From NCBI GenBank assembly GCA_031425155.1, contig JANPIV010000058.1, positions 45,636-109,635 on the forward strand: 64,000 nt of DNA. The letters run 5' to 3'. A program made the translations under genes and the position numbers. Every line of letters begins with the position of its first letter. The first letter of the stretch is position 1. Source of the DNA: M3007 sp031425155. Its GTDB lineage: Bacteria > Bacteroidota > Bacteroidia > Chitinophagales > Saprospiraceae. Below the pieces are notes generated by a model. It saw only the letters and a list, made by a program, of their open reading frames with translations. It made no database searches and was not told where the DNA came from. Shown here one piece after another: positions 51,393 to 60,859 of the stretch.

Positions 51393-51884
51393 ATGAAAAA
51401 AACATTCCTCCTGCTGGCCCTGACTGCTTTCACAGCGGTTGCTGTTGCCCAAAACAAAACCCTGCCTTCGGTAAACGTAAAAACCCTGGAAGGCCAGAGC
51501 ATCAACGTGCAGGAACTCGGCAAATCCGGCAAAATTACGGTTATTAGTTTCTGGGCCACCTGGTGTTCACCATGCAAAAAAGAACTGGATGCCGTGAAAG
51601 ACTACTATGGCGAATGGCAAGAAAAATACGGCGTGGAATTCGTCGCCGTCAGCGTGGACGACGCTCGTACCGCCGCTAAGGTACCGGCTATGGTGGCCGA
51701 AAAAGGCTGGGAATACCGCATCCTCGTGGATGCCAACAAGGATTTTCAGAATGCCGCCAACATCGTCTCCGTACCGCACACCTTCCTGCTCGACAAGCAG
51801 GGCAATATCGTGTTCGAGCACTCCGGCTATACGCCCGGCGATGAGTTGGAACTGGAAGAGCAGATTAAGATGCTGAATAAGTGA
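51393..51884 (+). CDS. TlpA/ResA-type thiol-disulfide oxidoreductase
   Basis: A 163-residue exported thioredoxin-like protein: signal peptide KKTFLLLALTAFTAVAVAQN, then LPSVNVKTLEGQSINVQELG, VISFWATWCSPCKKELDAVK with the redox motif CSPC, the cis-Pro in SVPHTFLLDKQGNIVFEHSG and the GYTPGDE end of the fold. It probably reduces disulfides in the periplasm. It is followed by an oppositely oriented FMN reductase gene. Confidence 0.93.
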   Translation: MKKTFLLLALTAFTAVAVAQNKTLPSVNVKTLEGQSINVQELGKSGKITVISFWATWCSPCKKELDAVKDYYGEWQEKYGVEFVAVSVDDARTAAKVPAMVAEKGWEYRILVDANKDFQNAANIVSVPHTFLLDKQGNIVFEHSGYTPGDELELEEQIKMLNK

Positions 51885-51888
51885 CGCG

Positions 51889-52452
51889 TTACTTATTTTC
51901 CATACCCTGCTTGGCCGCCACACACCACAGTAATTCATCCAGAAAACCCGCTGCCCGCTTGTCGGTCTCTTGCGGATGCGTTGCTTGACCGTTTTCATCA
52001 AAACTATCCTGCGCTTTGGCTACCGGAAACATGGCGGGCACCGTCCAGGCCTTGATTTTCCACAACGAAAATTGCAGCGAAGTAATCACCTGCGTGCCAC
52101 CAAACGCACCATCGGACACCGTGGAGATCGCGACGGGCTTGCGCCGCCATTCGGGATAGAGCAAATCCACCACGTTTTTCAGACTGGCCGGATAGCCGCC
52201 GTTGTATTCCGGGGTGACGATGATGACGCCATCGGCATGTTTGATTTTTTCGGCAAATTCCAGCGTTTTCGCCGCAGGATTGGCTTGCATGTGCAGACGT
52301 TCCTCGAAGATTGGAAAGTTATATTCTTTCAAATCCAGTATTTCGCTGGTACCGAGTTGATGCGCAGCAATGTATTGCTCAAAATACCGGGCAACCCGGT
52401 GGCTGATCCGACCCAAACGGACACTGGCAGAAATAATGACGATGTGTGGCAT
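51889..52452 (-). CDS. NADPH-dependent FMN reductase
   Basis: A 187-residue flavodoxin-like oxidoreductase. Signature segments are IVIISASVRLGRISHRVARY (phosphate loop for FMN), YNFPIFEERLHMQANPAA, VIIVTPEYNGGYPASLKNVV and AISTVSDGAFGGTQVITSLQ. Family members reduce FMN, quinones or azo compounds with NADPH. The stop codons of this gene and the convergent thioredoxin gene are 4 nt apart. Confidence 0.92.
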   Translation of the reverse strand: MPHIVIISASVRLGRISHRVARYFEQYIAAHQLGTSEILDLKEYNFPIFEERLHMQANPAAKTLEFAEKIKHADGVIIVTPEYNGGYPASLKNVVDLLYPEWRRKPVAISTVSDGAFGGTQVITSLQFSLWKIKAWTVPAMFPVAKAQDSFDENGQATHPQETDKRAAGFLDELLWCVAAKQGMENK

Positions 52453-52521
52453 GGAAAAAAGTTGATTGGTTGATTGGTTATTGATAATTGGTTAAAATAA
52501 CTCATAACTCATAACTCTTAA

Positions 52522-53229
52522 CTACCCACTGCTTTCCGCCAGTTTTTCCATTACGTACAATTTATGGCTGCGTCCAATCGGCAGCACCCGCCCGGCGATT
52601 TCTACTTCGGCGGCAGAGAAAGACTCGATTTTGTCCACCGCCACCAGAAAAGAACGGTGAATACGCAGAAAATTATCGGTACGCATCAGTTCTTCCAATT
52701 CGCCAAGTTGGTAGTGCGTATGGTAGGCTTTAGTAGTGGTCTGAATAGAAACGGCGTCTTTCAGGCTTTCAATAAAAAGAATTTCATCCAGGTATATCTT
52801 CACCGAACGCTTGTTCACCGTAAAAAAGTAATACGGACGGGTAGGCTTCATCGCCGGAGCAGACGGACGATGTGGCAGCAGCAACTTATTCACCGCCTTG
52901 GTGAACCGGCTGAAGTCAATGGGTTTGAGCAGATAGTCCGTCACGCGCAGGTCGAAACCATCCACGGCAAACTCCGGGAAAGCGGACGTGATAATGACCC
53001 GTGGTGGATGCGCCAGCGATTTCAGAAATTCCAGACCGTTGAGTTTGGGCATTTGCACATCCAAAAAAATCACTTCTACAGGCTGGGCACGCACCACCTC
53101 GAGCGCCTGAATAGCATCGTGACAAGTGTGGGTCAGCGTCAAAAACGGCGTCTGGCCAATATATTCCGCCATCAATTCAGCGGCCAATGGTTCGTCTTCG
53201 ACAATAATGCAACGCAAGGGAGTAGTCAT
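52522..53229 (-). CDS. LytTR-family response regulator
   Basis: A 235-residue regulator. The receiver domain (about 5-120) holds CIIVEDEPLAAELMAEYI, the Asp in VIFLDVQMPKLNGLEFL and the Lys in YLLKPIDF. The LytTR DNA-binding domain (about 135-235) reads VNKRSVKIYLDEILFIESLK, LEELMRTDNFLRIHRSFLV and ILPIGRSHKLYVMEKL. The ATG at 53229 is chosen to start the receiver directly. The usual LytS-type membrane kinase is not adjacent, so it is an orphan here. Confidence 0.93.
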   Translation of the reverse strand: MTTPLRCIIVEDEPLAAELMAEYIGQTPFLTLTHTCHDAIQALEVVRAQPVEVIFLDVQMPKLNGLEFLKSLAHPPRVIITSAFPEFAVDGFDLRVTDYLLKPIDFSRFTKAVNKLLLPHRPSAPAMKPTRPYYFFTVNKRSVKIYLDEILFIESLKDAVSIQTTTKAYHTHYQLGELEELMRTDNFLRIHRSFLVAVDKIESFSAAEVEIAGRVLPIGRSHKLYVMEKLAESSG

Positions 53230-53422
53230 AGCGTAAAAAACAAAAGGCAATTAGAAATAAAAGGCAACAGGCAAAGGGCAACCGGCCAAACATGTTGCAA
53301 TCTCTGCCAAAATGCAACTTCCATTTTTGGCAGCCAACAAAAGAGACCCGTTCGTCACAAAATCGCCGCTGAACAACCATTTAAAATCTGCGTACGTCAC
53401 CACCTACTTCATAGTTCATACT

Positions 53423-54625
53423 TCATACTTCTTTCAACACCCCCAGTTCCCGGCCCACCTTCGTGAACGCCGCCACCGCTTTTTCCAAGTGCTCCTGCTC
53501 ATGGGCGGCACTGAGTTGCACCCGGATGCGGGCTTTCCCCTGGGCCACCACCGGATAAAAGAACCCGATCACGTAAATACCTTCATCCAGCAAACGGCGG
53601 GCGAACTCCTGGGCCAGCGGCGCATCGTACAGCATGATCGGCACAATCGGATGGTCGCCGGGCAGAATATCGAAACCGGCGGCAGTCATGTGTTCGCGGA
53701 ACCACTTGGTGTTGCGTTCGAGCTGGTCGCGCAGGTCGGTGCTGCTGCTCAAAAGATCGAAAACCTTGATCGAAGCACCGACAATAGCCGGAGCCAGTGT
53801 ATTGGAAAACAAATAGGGCCGCGAGCGTTGGCGCAGCATTTCAACGATCTCCCGACGGGCTGAAGTGAAACCGCCCAGCGCGCCGCCCAGCGCCTTGCCG
53901 AGCGTCCCGGTGATGATGTCCACGCGGTCCATCACGTTGCGGTATTCGTGGGTGCCGCGCCCGGTTTTGCCCAAAAATCCCGACGCGTGGCACTCGTCAA
54001 TGCCCACCATCGCGCCATACTTGTCGGCAAGATCACAGATTTTGTCCAGTTGCGCAATGGTGCCGTCCATACTGAAAGCACCGTCGGTGAAGATCAGTTT
54101 GCGCCGCGCTCCGGCGGCATCGGCCTGCTGGAGCATCTCTTCCAGCACCTCCATATTATTGTGTTTGTAGCGAAAACGCTTGGCCTTGCACAGCCGTATC
54201 CCGTCAATAATGGACGCGTGGTTCAGTTCGTCGCTGATGATGGCATCTTCCTCACCGAGCAGCGGCTCGAACAGACCGCCATTGGCATCGAAGGCAGCGG
54301 CGTACAAAATGGTATCTTCCATGCCGAGAAAATCGGCGATGCGGCGTTCCAGTTGCTTGTGAATATCCTGCGTGCCGCAAATAAAGCGCACCGACGACAG
54401 GCCATAACCGTGGCTGCGAATGGCCTCGATGGCTGCCTCGATCACCGCCGGGTGGCTGCTGAGGCCCAAGTAGTTATTCGCACAGAAATTGAGCACTTCG
54501 GTTTGCGCGGTCGTACTGATGACCGGCCCCTGCGGCGTAGTGATGATGCGTTCTTCTTTATAGAGGCCCGCAGCGCGGATACCGGCTATTTCGGCCTGGA
54601 GATCGGATTTGACGTTGGAGAACAT
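53423..54625 (-). CDS. kbl: Glycine C-acetyltransferase (2-amino-3-ketobutyrate CoA ligase)
   Basis: A 400-residue PLP enzyme of the alpha-oxoamine synthase family; in threonine breakdown it converts 2-amino-3-ketobutyrate and CoA to glycine and acetyl-CoA. Motifs are NNYLGLSSHPAVIEAAIEAI, YAAAFDANGGLFEPLLGEED, FTDGAFSMDGTIAQLDKICD, IDECHASGFLGKTGRGTHEY and the PLP-Lys in IITGTLGKALGGALGGFTSA. Threonine dehydrogenase, its usual partner, is not adjacent. Confidence 0.94.
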   Translation of the reverse strand: MFSNVKSDLQAEIAGIRAAGLYKEERIITTPQGPVISTTAQTEVLNFCANNYLGLSSHPAVIEAAIEAIRSHGYGLSSVRFICGTQDIHKQLERRIADFLGMEDTILYAAAFDANGGLFEPLLGEEDAIISDELNHASIIDGIRLCKAKRFRYKHNNMEVLEEMLQQADAAGARRKLIFTDGAFSMDGTIAQLDKICDLADKYGAMVGIDECHASGFLGKTGRGTHEYRNVMDRVDIITGTLGKALGGALGGFTSARREIVEMLRQRSRPYLFSNTLAPAIVGASIKVFDLLSSSTDLRDQLERNTKWFREHMTAAGFDILPGDHPIVPIMLYDAPLAQEFARRLLDEGIYVIGFFYPVVAQGKARIRVQLSAAHEQEHLEKAVAAFTKVGRELGVLKEV

Positions 54626-55047
54626 GGAAATTAATTAAATGTGGCCAATGTGAATAATGTGGTCAATGTGATAATCCCGATAAAAGATACGAGATAAGTA
54701 GTGGTCAATGGAATCACGTTTTTGTCGTAGAACACGTCACGTTTTGTCATCCTGTCGGGAACCGTCCACGCTACGGAGTATGCCGCAAGGGTTTCCACAA
54801 CGTGGACGGTTCCCGACAGAGCCTGTCCCGATTTTTTTCGGGAATGACAAAAGAGCGACACCCAAAGATACCGGCGAAGGTAAGACGAAGGCTGCCAAAA
54901 AAAAAGAATGGCCCGAAGCGATTGCCCCGAACCATCTTTCATCATGCTGTTTATTTTTAAGTATTTCGGCTCAATCCGTTTAATCTAAAACACGACAAAG
55001 TGGTGACTATCAAACCAATAACCAATTAACCAATAACCAGTAACTAC
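54626..55047. other. Intergenic region with a nested hairpin element
   Basis: A 422-bp gap. CTGTCGGGAACCGTCCACG (54752-54770) is exactly inverted at 54801-54819; outside it TTTTGTCATC and GGAATGACAAAA pair again, and CCCGA-tttttt-TCGGG lies between. The far end repeats CCAATAACCAATTAACC-like words. A 104-codon frame on the minus strand runs through the hairpin and is not a gene. Confidence 0.6.
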
Positions 55048-56232
55048 TTATTTCTCCGTCACTCGTACGGCGGTCCGGCGATTCTCCGCGCGGCCTGCTT
55101 CGGTATCATTACTGGCCACGGGATGCTGCGGGCCATAGCCTTCGGCTTCGAGGCGGTTTTTGGCGATGCCCATTTTTACCAGGGCGGCTTTCACCGTTTC
55201 GGCGCGGGCCTGCGATAGTTTCATGTTGGCGGCCTCTTTACCGACATTATCCGTATAGCCGCCGATTTTGATTTTTACCTTCGGAAAGGCTTTCAGCACT
55301 TCGTAGATGTTGGTCAGTTGCTGCTGCGAATATTCCAGGTCCAGTTCGGCACTGCCGGTCTTAAAATTCAAATGGTCGAAATTGAACCAAGTCGTCTTGT
55401 CCACCGGACGGCTGTCGTCTTTAATAAAAGACACCAATTGGCTTTCAATGCCGGTCAGTGCGCCGGTCAGGCTAAAACCACCGGGCAAAGTATCCATGTA
55501 CATCGTTGGTTTGGCCTCTACGGGTGCCGGAGGCGGAGCGGGCAAAACGGTCTGCACGACGACTGGTTCGGCCCGGCAATTTTTCATGTAATAAATAATG
55601 GCCGCACCCAAACCCAGCAGCAGCAACAACGGCCACAGCCAGCGATTGCCGGTGGAAGCAGGAAGCGCGGTCGTAGCCGCAGGCACGCTGGTATCCAGAT
55701 CGCTCATGCCCAATACGGCCCCTAAGCCCATAGGCAACAGGCCCATAATACTATTGCGTTCGTTTTTCAGCAGACCAGACAGGCCGGAAAGATTCAGACC
55801 GCCGCTGTTGATTTTTTTATTCAGCACAGCCATAATCAGCGGGCCAACCAGCCCCAGCAGCGACGAAGCCGTGGCTGGTTTTACGCTGGCAAAAGATGAT
55901 ATGGAATTGGTCATGGCCGGGACTTTGGCTCCGAACAGTAGGCCGAGCAACTGACCGGACAGGTCACGCGGCTCATTTTGCGATACATTACCTTCGACGA
56001 GCAAGGCGGCGGGATTGTCCAGCACACTGACATCGGCTTTGGAAAGCAGGTTGAAGATGCTGCTCATAGCCCCGGAATCGCTGGATTTTTGCAGCAAACC
56101 GGCTAAAATAGCGGGCACCAAGCCACCAATGGCTTTGGAAATACCATTCTCTTGTTCGTCGTGAAGTTGGGCCGCCTGGGTAAGCAGGGCGGGAGTGATG
56201 TAACCGCGAATGGTTTCAATCAGGTTGGACAT
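55048..56232 (-). CDS. DUF937 + OmpA-domain protein
   Basis: A 394-residue protein with an unusual order of parts. Residues about 1-170 form a helical DUF937/YidB-like domain (IGGLVPAILAGLLQKSSDSG, LLGLLFGAKVPAMTNSISSF). A transmembrane helix lies at about 199-217 (WLWPLLLLLGLGAAIIYYM). A linker rich in Pro/Val/Ala follows, and the C-terminus (about 275-394) is an OmpA domain: FNFDHLNFKTGSAELDLEYS, VKIKIGGYTDNVGKEAANMK, LSQARAETVKAALVKMGI and ENRRTAVRVTE. The OmpA domain would bind peptidoglycan while the DUF937 part stays in the cytoplasm. Function unknown. Confidence 0.88.
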   Translation of the reverse strand: MSNLIETIRGYITPALLTQAAQLHDEQENGISKAIGGLVPAILAGLLQKSSDSGAMSSIFNLLSKADVSVLDNPAALLVEGNVSQNEPRDLSGQLLGLLFGAKVPAMTNSISSFASVKPATASSLLGLVGPLIMAVLNKKINSGGLNLSGLSGLLKNERNSIMGLLPMGLGAVLGMSDLDTSVPAATTALPASTGNRWLWPLLLLLGLGAAIIYYMKNCRAEPVVVQTVLPAPPPAPVEAKPTMYMDTLPGGFSLTGALTGIESQLVSFIKDDSRPVDKTTWFNFDHLNFKTGSAELDLEYSQQQLTNIYEVLKAFPKVKIKIGGYTDNVGKEAANMKLSQARAETVKAALVKMGIAKNRLEAEGYGPQHPVASNDTEAGRAENRRTAVRVTEK

Positions 56233-56337
56233 TTCGTAAGATTGTTTTGAAAAATGAAAAAGGAGACTTCCCGGTAAAGGTCTAATTGGAAAGTCAGGCC
56301 ATTGAAACGCAGGAAACTCGAAAGGTCACTGTTTTTC

Positions 56338-58716
56338 TTAAAATGGGTAACCCACCGCGATATTCCAGTTGAAATCGCCCAGTCTGAAGTTGCGAAAACG
56401 ATTCGGTATCCAATACCGGCCCTGCTCATCCTGATACGGCCTGCGCAGTGGCAACCCGGCATCTACCCGCAACACGGCAAAAGTGATGTCCATCCGAATG
56501 CCCGCGCCGGTGCCAATGGCGATATTCTTGTACGAATCCAGACGCAGTTCCGCCTGCGGGCGTCCCTCTTCGGGTTTCAAAGTCCAGATGTTACCGGCAT
56601 CCACAAATATGGCCCCTTTGAAAATGTAGAAAATGGGAAAGCGCAACTCTCCACTGAACTCAAACCGGAAATCCCCGGCCTGGTAATATGGCCGCACGTT
56701 CAGCGAATCGGGCAGCTGGTAGCCCCCCGGCCCTAATTGCCGGATCCGCCAGGCGCGTATGCTGGACGGCCCCCCAACGTAAAACTGCTTAACATAGGGC
56801 GCATTGCGCGTGTCACCAAAAGGCTGCACCGCACCAGCACCCACACGCAGTACGCCGGTCAGGTTTTTATTGAAATCGCGGGTGTAAACCGCATCCATAT
56901 CGGCGCGGACGTATTTGGAAAAATCCAGGTCACCGATGCGCCATTCCTGCTCACCAAACGGGATCGCCCATAGCCGGTTGACGATCATTTCTTCCAGGCC
57001 CGATACATCGGTATTCAGCCGGAAGACCCAGCGTTCGCCGAAAGCATTGGTCTTGCTGGCGTAGGTATAACTAAATGACCGCAACAGGAAACCGGTAAAA
57101 AGTTGGTTGCCAAAGCTGTTCTGCAAAAACAGGTTTTTTCCAAAAATAGTGTCAAACTGCGAATCCAGCCGGGGCCGCAAAACATCAATGCCAATGTGGT
57201 CAAAAGAATACTGGTGCTCAGGATTGGTGCGTATTTCGTAGCCAAAAGATGCGTTGAAAAGGTTGTAGCGATAAAAATCAATCAGTTGTAAGTGATTAAA
57301 ATTCAATGCCATGTGCGCTTTTCCATCGGTGCGCATGCGTTCGTACAGCGAGCTGCTGACCATCCGGGTACCCGCGATTTTCAGGTCGTGCAGATTCCGC
57401 CAGATGCCCAGATAGTCGAAAAAACGGGGTATTAACAGGCCATTCTGAATTTTGAACTCCTGTGAGAAAACGGAAAATGGCGGACGATCCCGGTTGCCAA
57501 GGTCAAACTCTACGTTGGCCTGCACATTTGTTTCCAGGTGTTCTGCGCCACGAAACAGGTTGCGGTTTTGAAAAACGCCCGACAGCGATCCGCCCAGTAA
57601 ACGCCCCGACAGCGAACTGGTGGACGAGTTCAAACCAAAGTCAGCCCCAAAAGTCAGGCGTTTGGCGGGCGTGAAAGAGATGTCCACGTTGATCTTTTCC
57701 GGCTGTAAACTATCCTGCGAGGGTTTGATAGAGACGAAGCGAAAAATGCCGAGCGCATTCAGGTCGCGCTGGGTTTTATCGAAGTCCATCTGGCGGTACG
57801 GCCAATCGGGTCGGATAGCGATGGCCCGCGCCAGATGTTTGGGTTTGATTTGAAAGACGGGCTCTGCCGAGGCATAATAAATACCATTGATGGTCGTATC
57901 CGAACGGATGGACGACACATTGGGCAGCAGGCTGAGCAGCACCACCATCCGATTTATCACGTAGGTTTTGTGCAACGTGGAATCGGTGGGAGGCAGCACC
58001 ACCACGGTCACGTTGGTTTTTGTGCCGCTGCTATCGCCCTCAGAGTCCACGAAATTGGGAATAAAATACGCGTATCCCCGATTCTTCAATTCGGAGGTAA
58101 TACGGATTTTTTCGGCATCAAAAGTGGCCCCATCCACCGGATCGCCGCGCCGCAGCCGCGTATCTTCGGCGGTGAGGAGAAGTATTTGGCGCACCAGACT
58201 ATCGCGGCTATCGAAGCGTACGGTATCTATCGTGTATAGCGGCCCGAGCTGGAGCTGGTAGGTGGTCGTGACTTTGTATCGCCCGATAGAATCCGTGTCG
58301 TAGGCGCATTTGGCGTTGAAATAGCCGCGCTGACGCATTTGGTTTTCGAAGTTGAGTGCCGTTTTTTTGACCAATGCTTCCTGATAAAGCGCAGGCGGTT
58401 CGGCCACTTTTTTCATGATCCAGCGGTCAAATTTTTTCGTCCGGTCGCGGGAGCGATAGTACCACCACAGCCGCCAGGGAGTGCGAAAAGTGATCAGCGG
58501 ACGGCGATTGGGTTTTAATTTATAATAAGGTTCCAGCGTATAGAGCAGGGCCGACCGCTTATTGTAACCCAGTTTTTTTTCGCCTGTAATTTCCAATTTA
58601 TTCTTAATCAGCAGCCGTTCGCCCTTTTCGGTGTCCAGATGATTCGTAACCTTGCAGGCTGTTTGGCCCAGTGCCAACAGCGCGAGAAAAATTGGCAGAT
58701 GCTTTAAAAAAACCAT
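56338..58716 (-). CDS. tamL: BamA-superfamily outer-membrane protein, TamL-like lipoprotein
   Basis: A 792-residue protein of the Omp85 superfamily. The N-terminus (FLKHLPIFLALLALGQTACK) has a candidate lipidation Cys, the mark of the Bacteroidota TamL version. POTRA-like domains cover about 40-410, and the C-terminal beta-barrel about 410-792 (FGDTRNAPYVKQFYVGGPSS, RAWRIRQLGPGGYQL, the VRGYR-like lid motif) ends with RLGDFNWNIAVGYPF. TamL with inner-membrane TamB assists assembly of outer-membrane proteins and lipids. TamB is not in the window. A perfect -7 box lies 7 nt before the ATG. Confidence 0.88.
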   Translation of the reverse strand: MVFLKHLPIFLALLALGQTACKVTNHLDTEKGERLLIKNKLEITGEKKLGYNKRSALLYTLEPYYKLKPNRRPLITFRTPWRLWWYYRSRDRTKKFDRWIMKKVAEPPALYQEALVKKTALNFENQMRQRGYFNAKCAYDTDSIGRYKVTTTYQLQLGPLYTIDTVRFDSRDSLVRQILLLTAEDTRLRRGDPVDGATFDAEKIRITSELKNRGYAYFIPNFVDSEGDSSGTKTNVTVVVLPPTDSTLHKTYVINRMVVLLSLLPNVSSIRSDTTINGIYYASAEPVFQIKPKHLARAIAIRPDWPYRQMDFDKTQRDLNALGIFRFVSIKPSQDSLQPEKINVDISFTPAKRLTFGADFGLNSSTSSLSGRLLGGSLSGVFQNRNLFRGAEHLETNVQANVEFDLGNRDRPPFSVFSQEFKIQNGLLIPRFFDYLGIWRNLHDLKIAGTRMVSSSLYERMRTDGKAHMALNFNHLQLIDFYRYNLFNASFGYEIRTNPEHQYSFDHIGIDVLRPRLDSQFDTIFGKNLFLQNSFGNQLFTGFLLRSFSYTYASKTNAFGERWVFRLNTDVSGLEEMIVNRLWAIPFGEQEWRIGDLDFSKYVRADMDAVYTRDFNKNLTGVLRVGAGAVQPFGDTRNAPYVKQFYVGGPSSIRAWRIRQLGPGGYQLPDSLNVRPYYQAGDFRFEFSGELRFPIFYIFKGAIFVDAGNIWTLKPEEGRPQAELRLDSYKNIAIGTGAGIRMDITFAVLRVDAGLPLRRPYQDEQGRYWIPNRFRNFRLGDFNWNIAVGYPF

Positions 58717-58722
58717 GTTTCA

Positions 58723-58730
58723 CAAAGGTA
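58723..58730 (-). promoter_or_regulatory. -7 box TACCTTTG directly before the tamL start
   Basis: The minus strand reads TACCTTTG, followed by TGAAAC and the ATG. If it is used, transcription begins at or next to the start codon and the message is leaderless or nearly so. Confidence 0.45.
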
Positions 58731-58773
58731 CGCCAAATAACCAATAACGGATAACCAGCCACTATTCAGCACC

Positions 58774-59523
58774 ATGCTTTCCCACAATCAGCAGAAGTTA
58801 ATCGCCGCCCTGCACATCAAAAAGTACCGGCAAAAGTACCAGAAATTCGTAGTGGAAGGCGAGAAAATGGTGGCCGAACTCCTCGCTCAAAACCGCCTGT
58901 CCGTCTCCGCTATCTTTGGGCTGGAACGCTGGGCCGACGATCATGCTGCCTTACTGGGGCCATTTTTAGAAAAGTTTAACCCCGTGGCCGAAGCGGAACT
59001 CAAAAAAATCTCCACCCTGACCACCCCCAATCAGGTGCTGGCCGTAGCCGATCTGCCCACTGCCCTACCTCCCCTTGACCTGCTCCGCACGGAACGCTGT
59101 TTCTACCTGGATGGTTTACAAGACCCTGGTAATCTGGGGGCTATCCTGCGGATTGCCGACTGGTTTGGCTGGCCCGCCGTGTTTTGTTCGCCCGATTGTG
59201 TGGACGCGTTCAGTCCGAAGGTGGTGCAGGCCAGCATGGGGGCCATTTTTCGCATTCAGACCTACGAAATGGACCTGGCGGAATTGGTGACCCAGGTGCC
59301 GGACTTACCCATACTCGGTGCGGTGCTGGGCGGCGATGACGTGTTCGCCATTTCCTGGCCCGATCACGGTTTGATGGTGATCGGCAATGAAGGGCGCGGC
59401 ATTCAGGCCGCTACGCAAACCCTGCTGACCCAACGCCTGACCATCCCCCGGCATCCCCGGGGCGGAGCCGAATCGCTGAATGCCGCCGTGGCAGCGGGCA
59501 TACTGGCGGCGATGTGGAAATAG
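58774..59523 (+). CDS. RNA 2'-O-methyltransferase of the SpoU/TrmH family
   Basis: A 249-residue methyltransferase with a trefoil-knot fold. An N-terminal substrate-binding domain (KYRQKYQKFVVEGEKMVAEL) is followed by the catalytic part with YLDGLQDPGNLGAILRIADW, LMVIGNEGRGIQAAT and the C-terminal motif IPRHPRGGAESLNAAVAAGI. The last motif is longer than the usual IPxxGxxESLN by an RHPR insertion. It methylates ribose in tRNA or 23S rRNA using AdoMet; the target cannot be told. Confidence 0.93.
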   Translation: MLSHNQQKLIAALHIKKYRQKYQKFVVEGEKMVAELLAQNRLSVSAIFGLERWADDHAALLGPFLEKFNPVAEAELKKISTLTTPNQVLAVADLPTALPPLDLLRTERCFYLDGLQDPGNLGAILRIADWFGWPAVFCSPDCVDAFSPKVVQASMGAIFRIQTYEMDLAELVTQVPDLPILGAVLGGDDVFAISWPDHGLMVIGNEGRGIQAATQTLLTQRLTIPRHPRGGAESLNAAVAAGILAAMWK

Positions 59524-59673
59524 CCCTTCGTCGTTTGGCGTTTGCTCTCTGCCGATTGCCCATTTGTCTATCGCTTATTGTCGCTATCTTCGCCGCATTC
59601 TTTTCAAAGCATACCTTTCACCGCCTCATCGCGGAACGGGAAAACTTCAACTTTCAAACGCACACCACTCATT

Positions 59674-60264
59674 ATGGACATTCGTAAATTCCTTCCCCTC
59701 ATTTTGCTCGGCCTGGGTGCCGTGCTGATTTTTGCTACCTGCGGCGCTTACAATGGTGCGGTGGGCAAAGAAGAAAACGTCAAAAAAGCCTGGTCGCAGG
59801 TGGAAAACCAATACCAACGCCGCGCGGACCTGATTCCCAATCTGGTGAATACCGTAAAAGGCTACGCTAATTTTGAGCAAAAAACCCTGACGGATGTGAT
59901 CGCCGCTCGTGCATCCGCTACGCAAGTACGCATAGACCCGGCTAATTTGACCCCTGAAAACATTCAGCGTTTCGAGCAGGCGCAACAGGGACTATCGGGT
60001 GCTTTGGGCCGTTTGCTGGCCGTATCGGAAGCCTACCCCGACCTGAAAGCCAACCAGAATTTCCTGGATTTGCAAAAACAACTGGAAGGCACGGAAAACC
60101 GCATTTCGGTGGAACGCAAGAATTTCAACGAGGCAGTCAACGGCTATAACTCTTCCATTCGTCGCTTCCCGACCAATATGCTGGTTGGCCTGTTCGGCTT
60201 TTCCCCCAAAGGCTACTTCCAGGCCACGCAGGGTTCGGATCGGGCACCAGCAGTAAACTTTTAA
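59674..60264 (+). CDS. lemA: LemA-family membrane protein
   Basis: A 196-residue LemA protein. A single N-terminal transmembrane helix (LPLILLGLGAVLIFATCGAYNG, with the N-terminus outside) precedes a four-helix bundle with VKKAWSQVENQYQRRADLIP, NLVNTVKGYANFEQKTL and AVSEAYPDLKANQNFLDLQK. The ATG at 59674 is used because upstream codons form no family sequence. It heads a LemA-TPM-TPM cluster that is common in bacteria; its function is not known. Confidence 0.93.
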   Translation: MDIRKFLPLILLGLGAVLIFATCGAYNGAVGKEENVKKAWSQVENQYQRRADLIPNLVNTVKGYANFEQKTLTDVIAARASATQVRIDPANLTPENIQRFEQAQQGLSGALGRLLAVSEAYPDLKANQNFLDLQKQLEGTENRISVERKNFNEAVNGYNSSIRRFPTNMLVGLFGFSPKGYFQATQGSDRAPAVNF

Positions 60265-60382
60265 TTTTACCAACAGGCAAAAAAGCAAAAGGCAATTTAC
60301 CCTGCATCATGGTCATATTGCCTTTTGCTTCTTGCTTTTCTGCCCTTTAAACACGGTTTCGCATTCTTAAACCCACTCACCA

Positions 60383-60811
60383 ATGTTGTTTTCCAAAGAA
60401 GAAGAACTGCGCATCGTGGAGGCCATTCGCGTAGCGGAACAAGGCACCAGCGGCGAAATCCGGCTGTTTGTCGAAGATTTCTGTATGCGCGACCATCCGC
60501 TGGAACGCGCCGAGGAAATCTTCCAGTTGCATGGAATGTACCATACCGAGGGCCGCAATGCCGTGCTGGTTTACCTCGCGGAAAAGTCGCGGCACTTTGC
60601 GCTGTGGGGCGATACGGGCATTCACGAGCGGGTAGGTTTTCAGTTTTGGGAAGATGAAAAACGCCTGTTGCGCGAGCATTTGCTGCGCGATGAAGCCGCC
60701 GAGGGCGTGTGCCAGGTCATTCGCCTGATTGGGGAACAATTACACCGGAATTTCCCCTTTGACGGGCCTCAGAATGAGAATCAACTGCCCGACGACATCA
60801 TTTACGGTTGA
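60383..60811 (+). CDS. TPM-domain protein (cytoplasmic)
   Basis: A 142-residue protein of the TPM (Psb32/methanolan-biosynthesis) fold: EEELRIVEAIRVAEQGTSGE, LVYLAEKSRHFALWGDTGIH, FWEDEKRLLREHLLRDEAAE. No signal peptide or glycine-rich tail. It follows lemA and precedes the secreted TPM protein, as in many genomes. The TPM fold has been linked to phosphatase or to photosystem assembly in other organisms; the role here is unknown. Confidence 0.85.
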   Translation: MLFSKEEELRIVEAIRVAEQGTSGEIRLFVEDFCMRDHPLERAEEIFQLHGMYHTEGRNAVLVYLAEKSRHFALWGDTGIHERVGFQFWEDEKRLLREHLLRDEAAEGVCQVIRLIGEQLHRNFPFDGPQNENQLPDDIIYG

Positions 60812-60859
60812 GTTGTGGCCGGAATTTTATTTCTTTAAAAAAATGCTAAAACTCTGATT

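Noticed and set aside
54631..54945. A 104-codon minus-strand frame in the gap before the OmpA gene
   Set aside because: It runs through the perfect inverted repeat and the dispersed element; composition is explained by the repeat.
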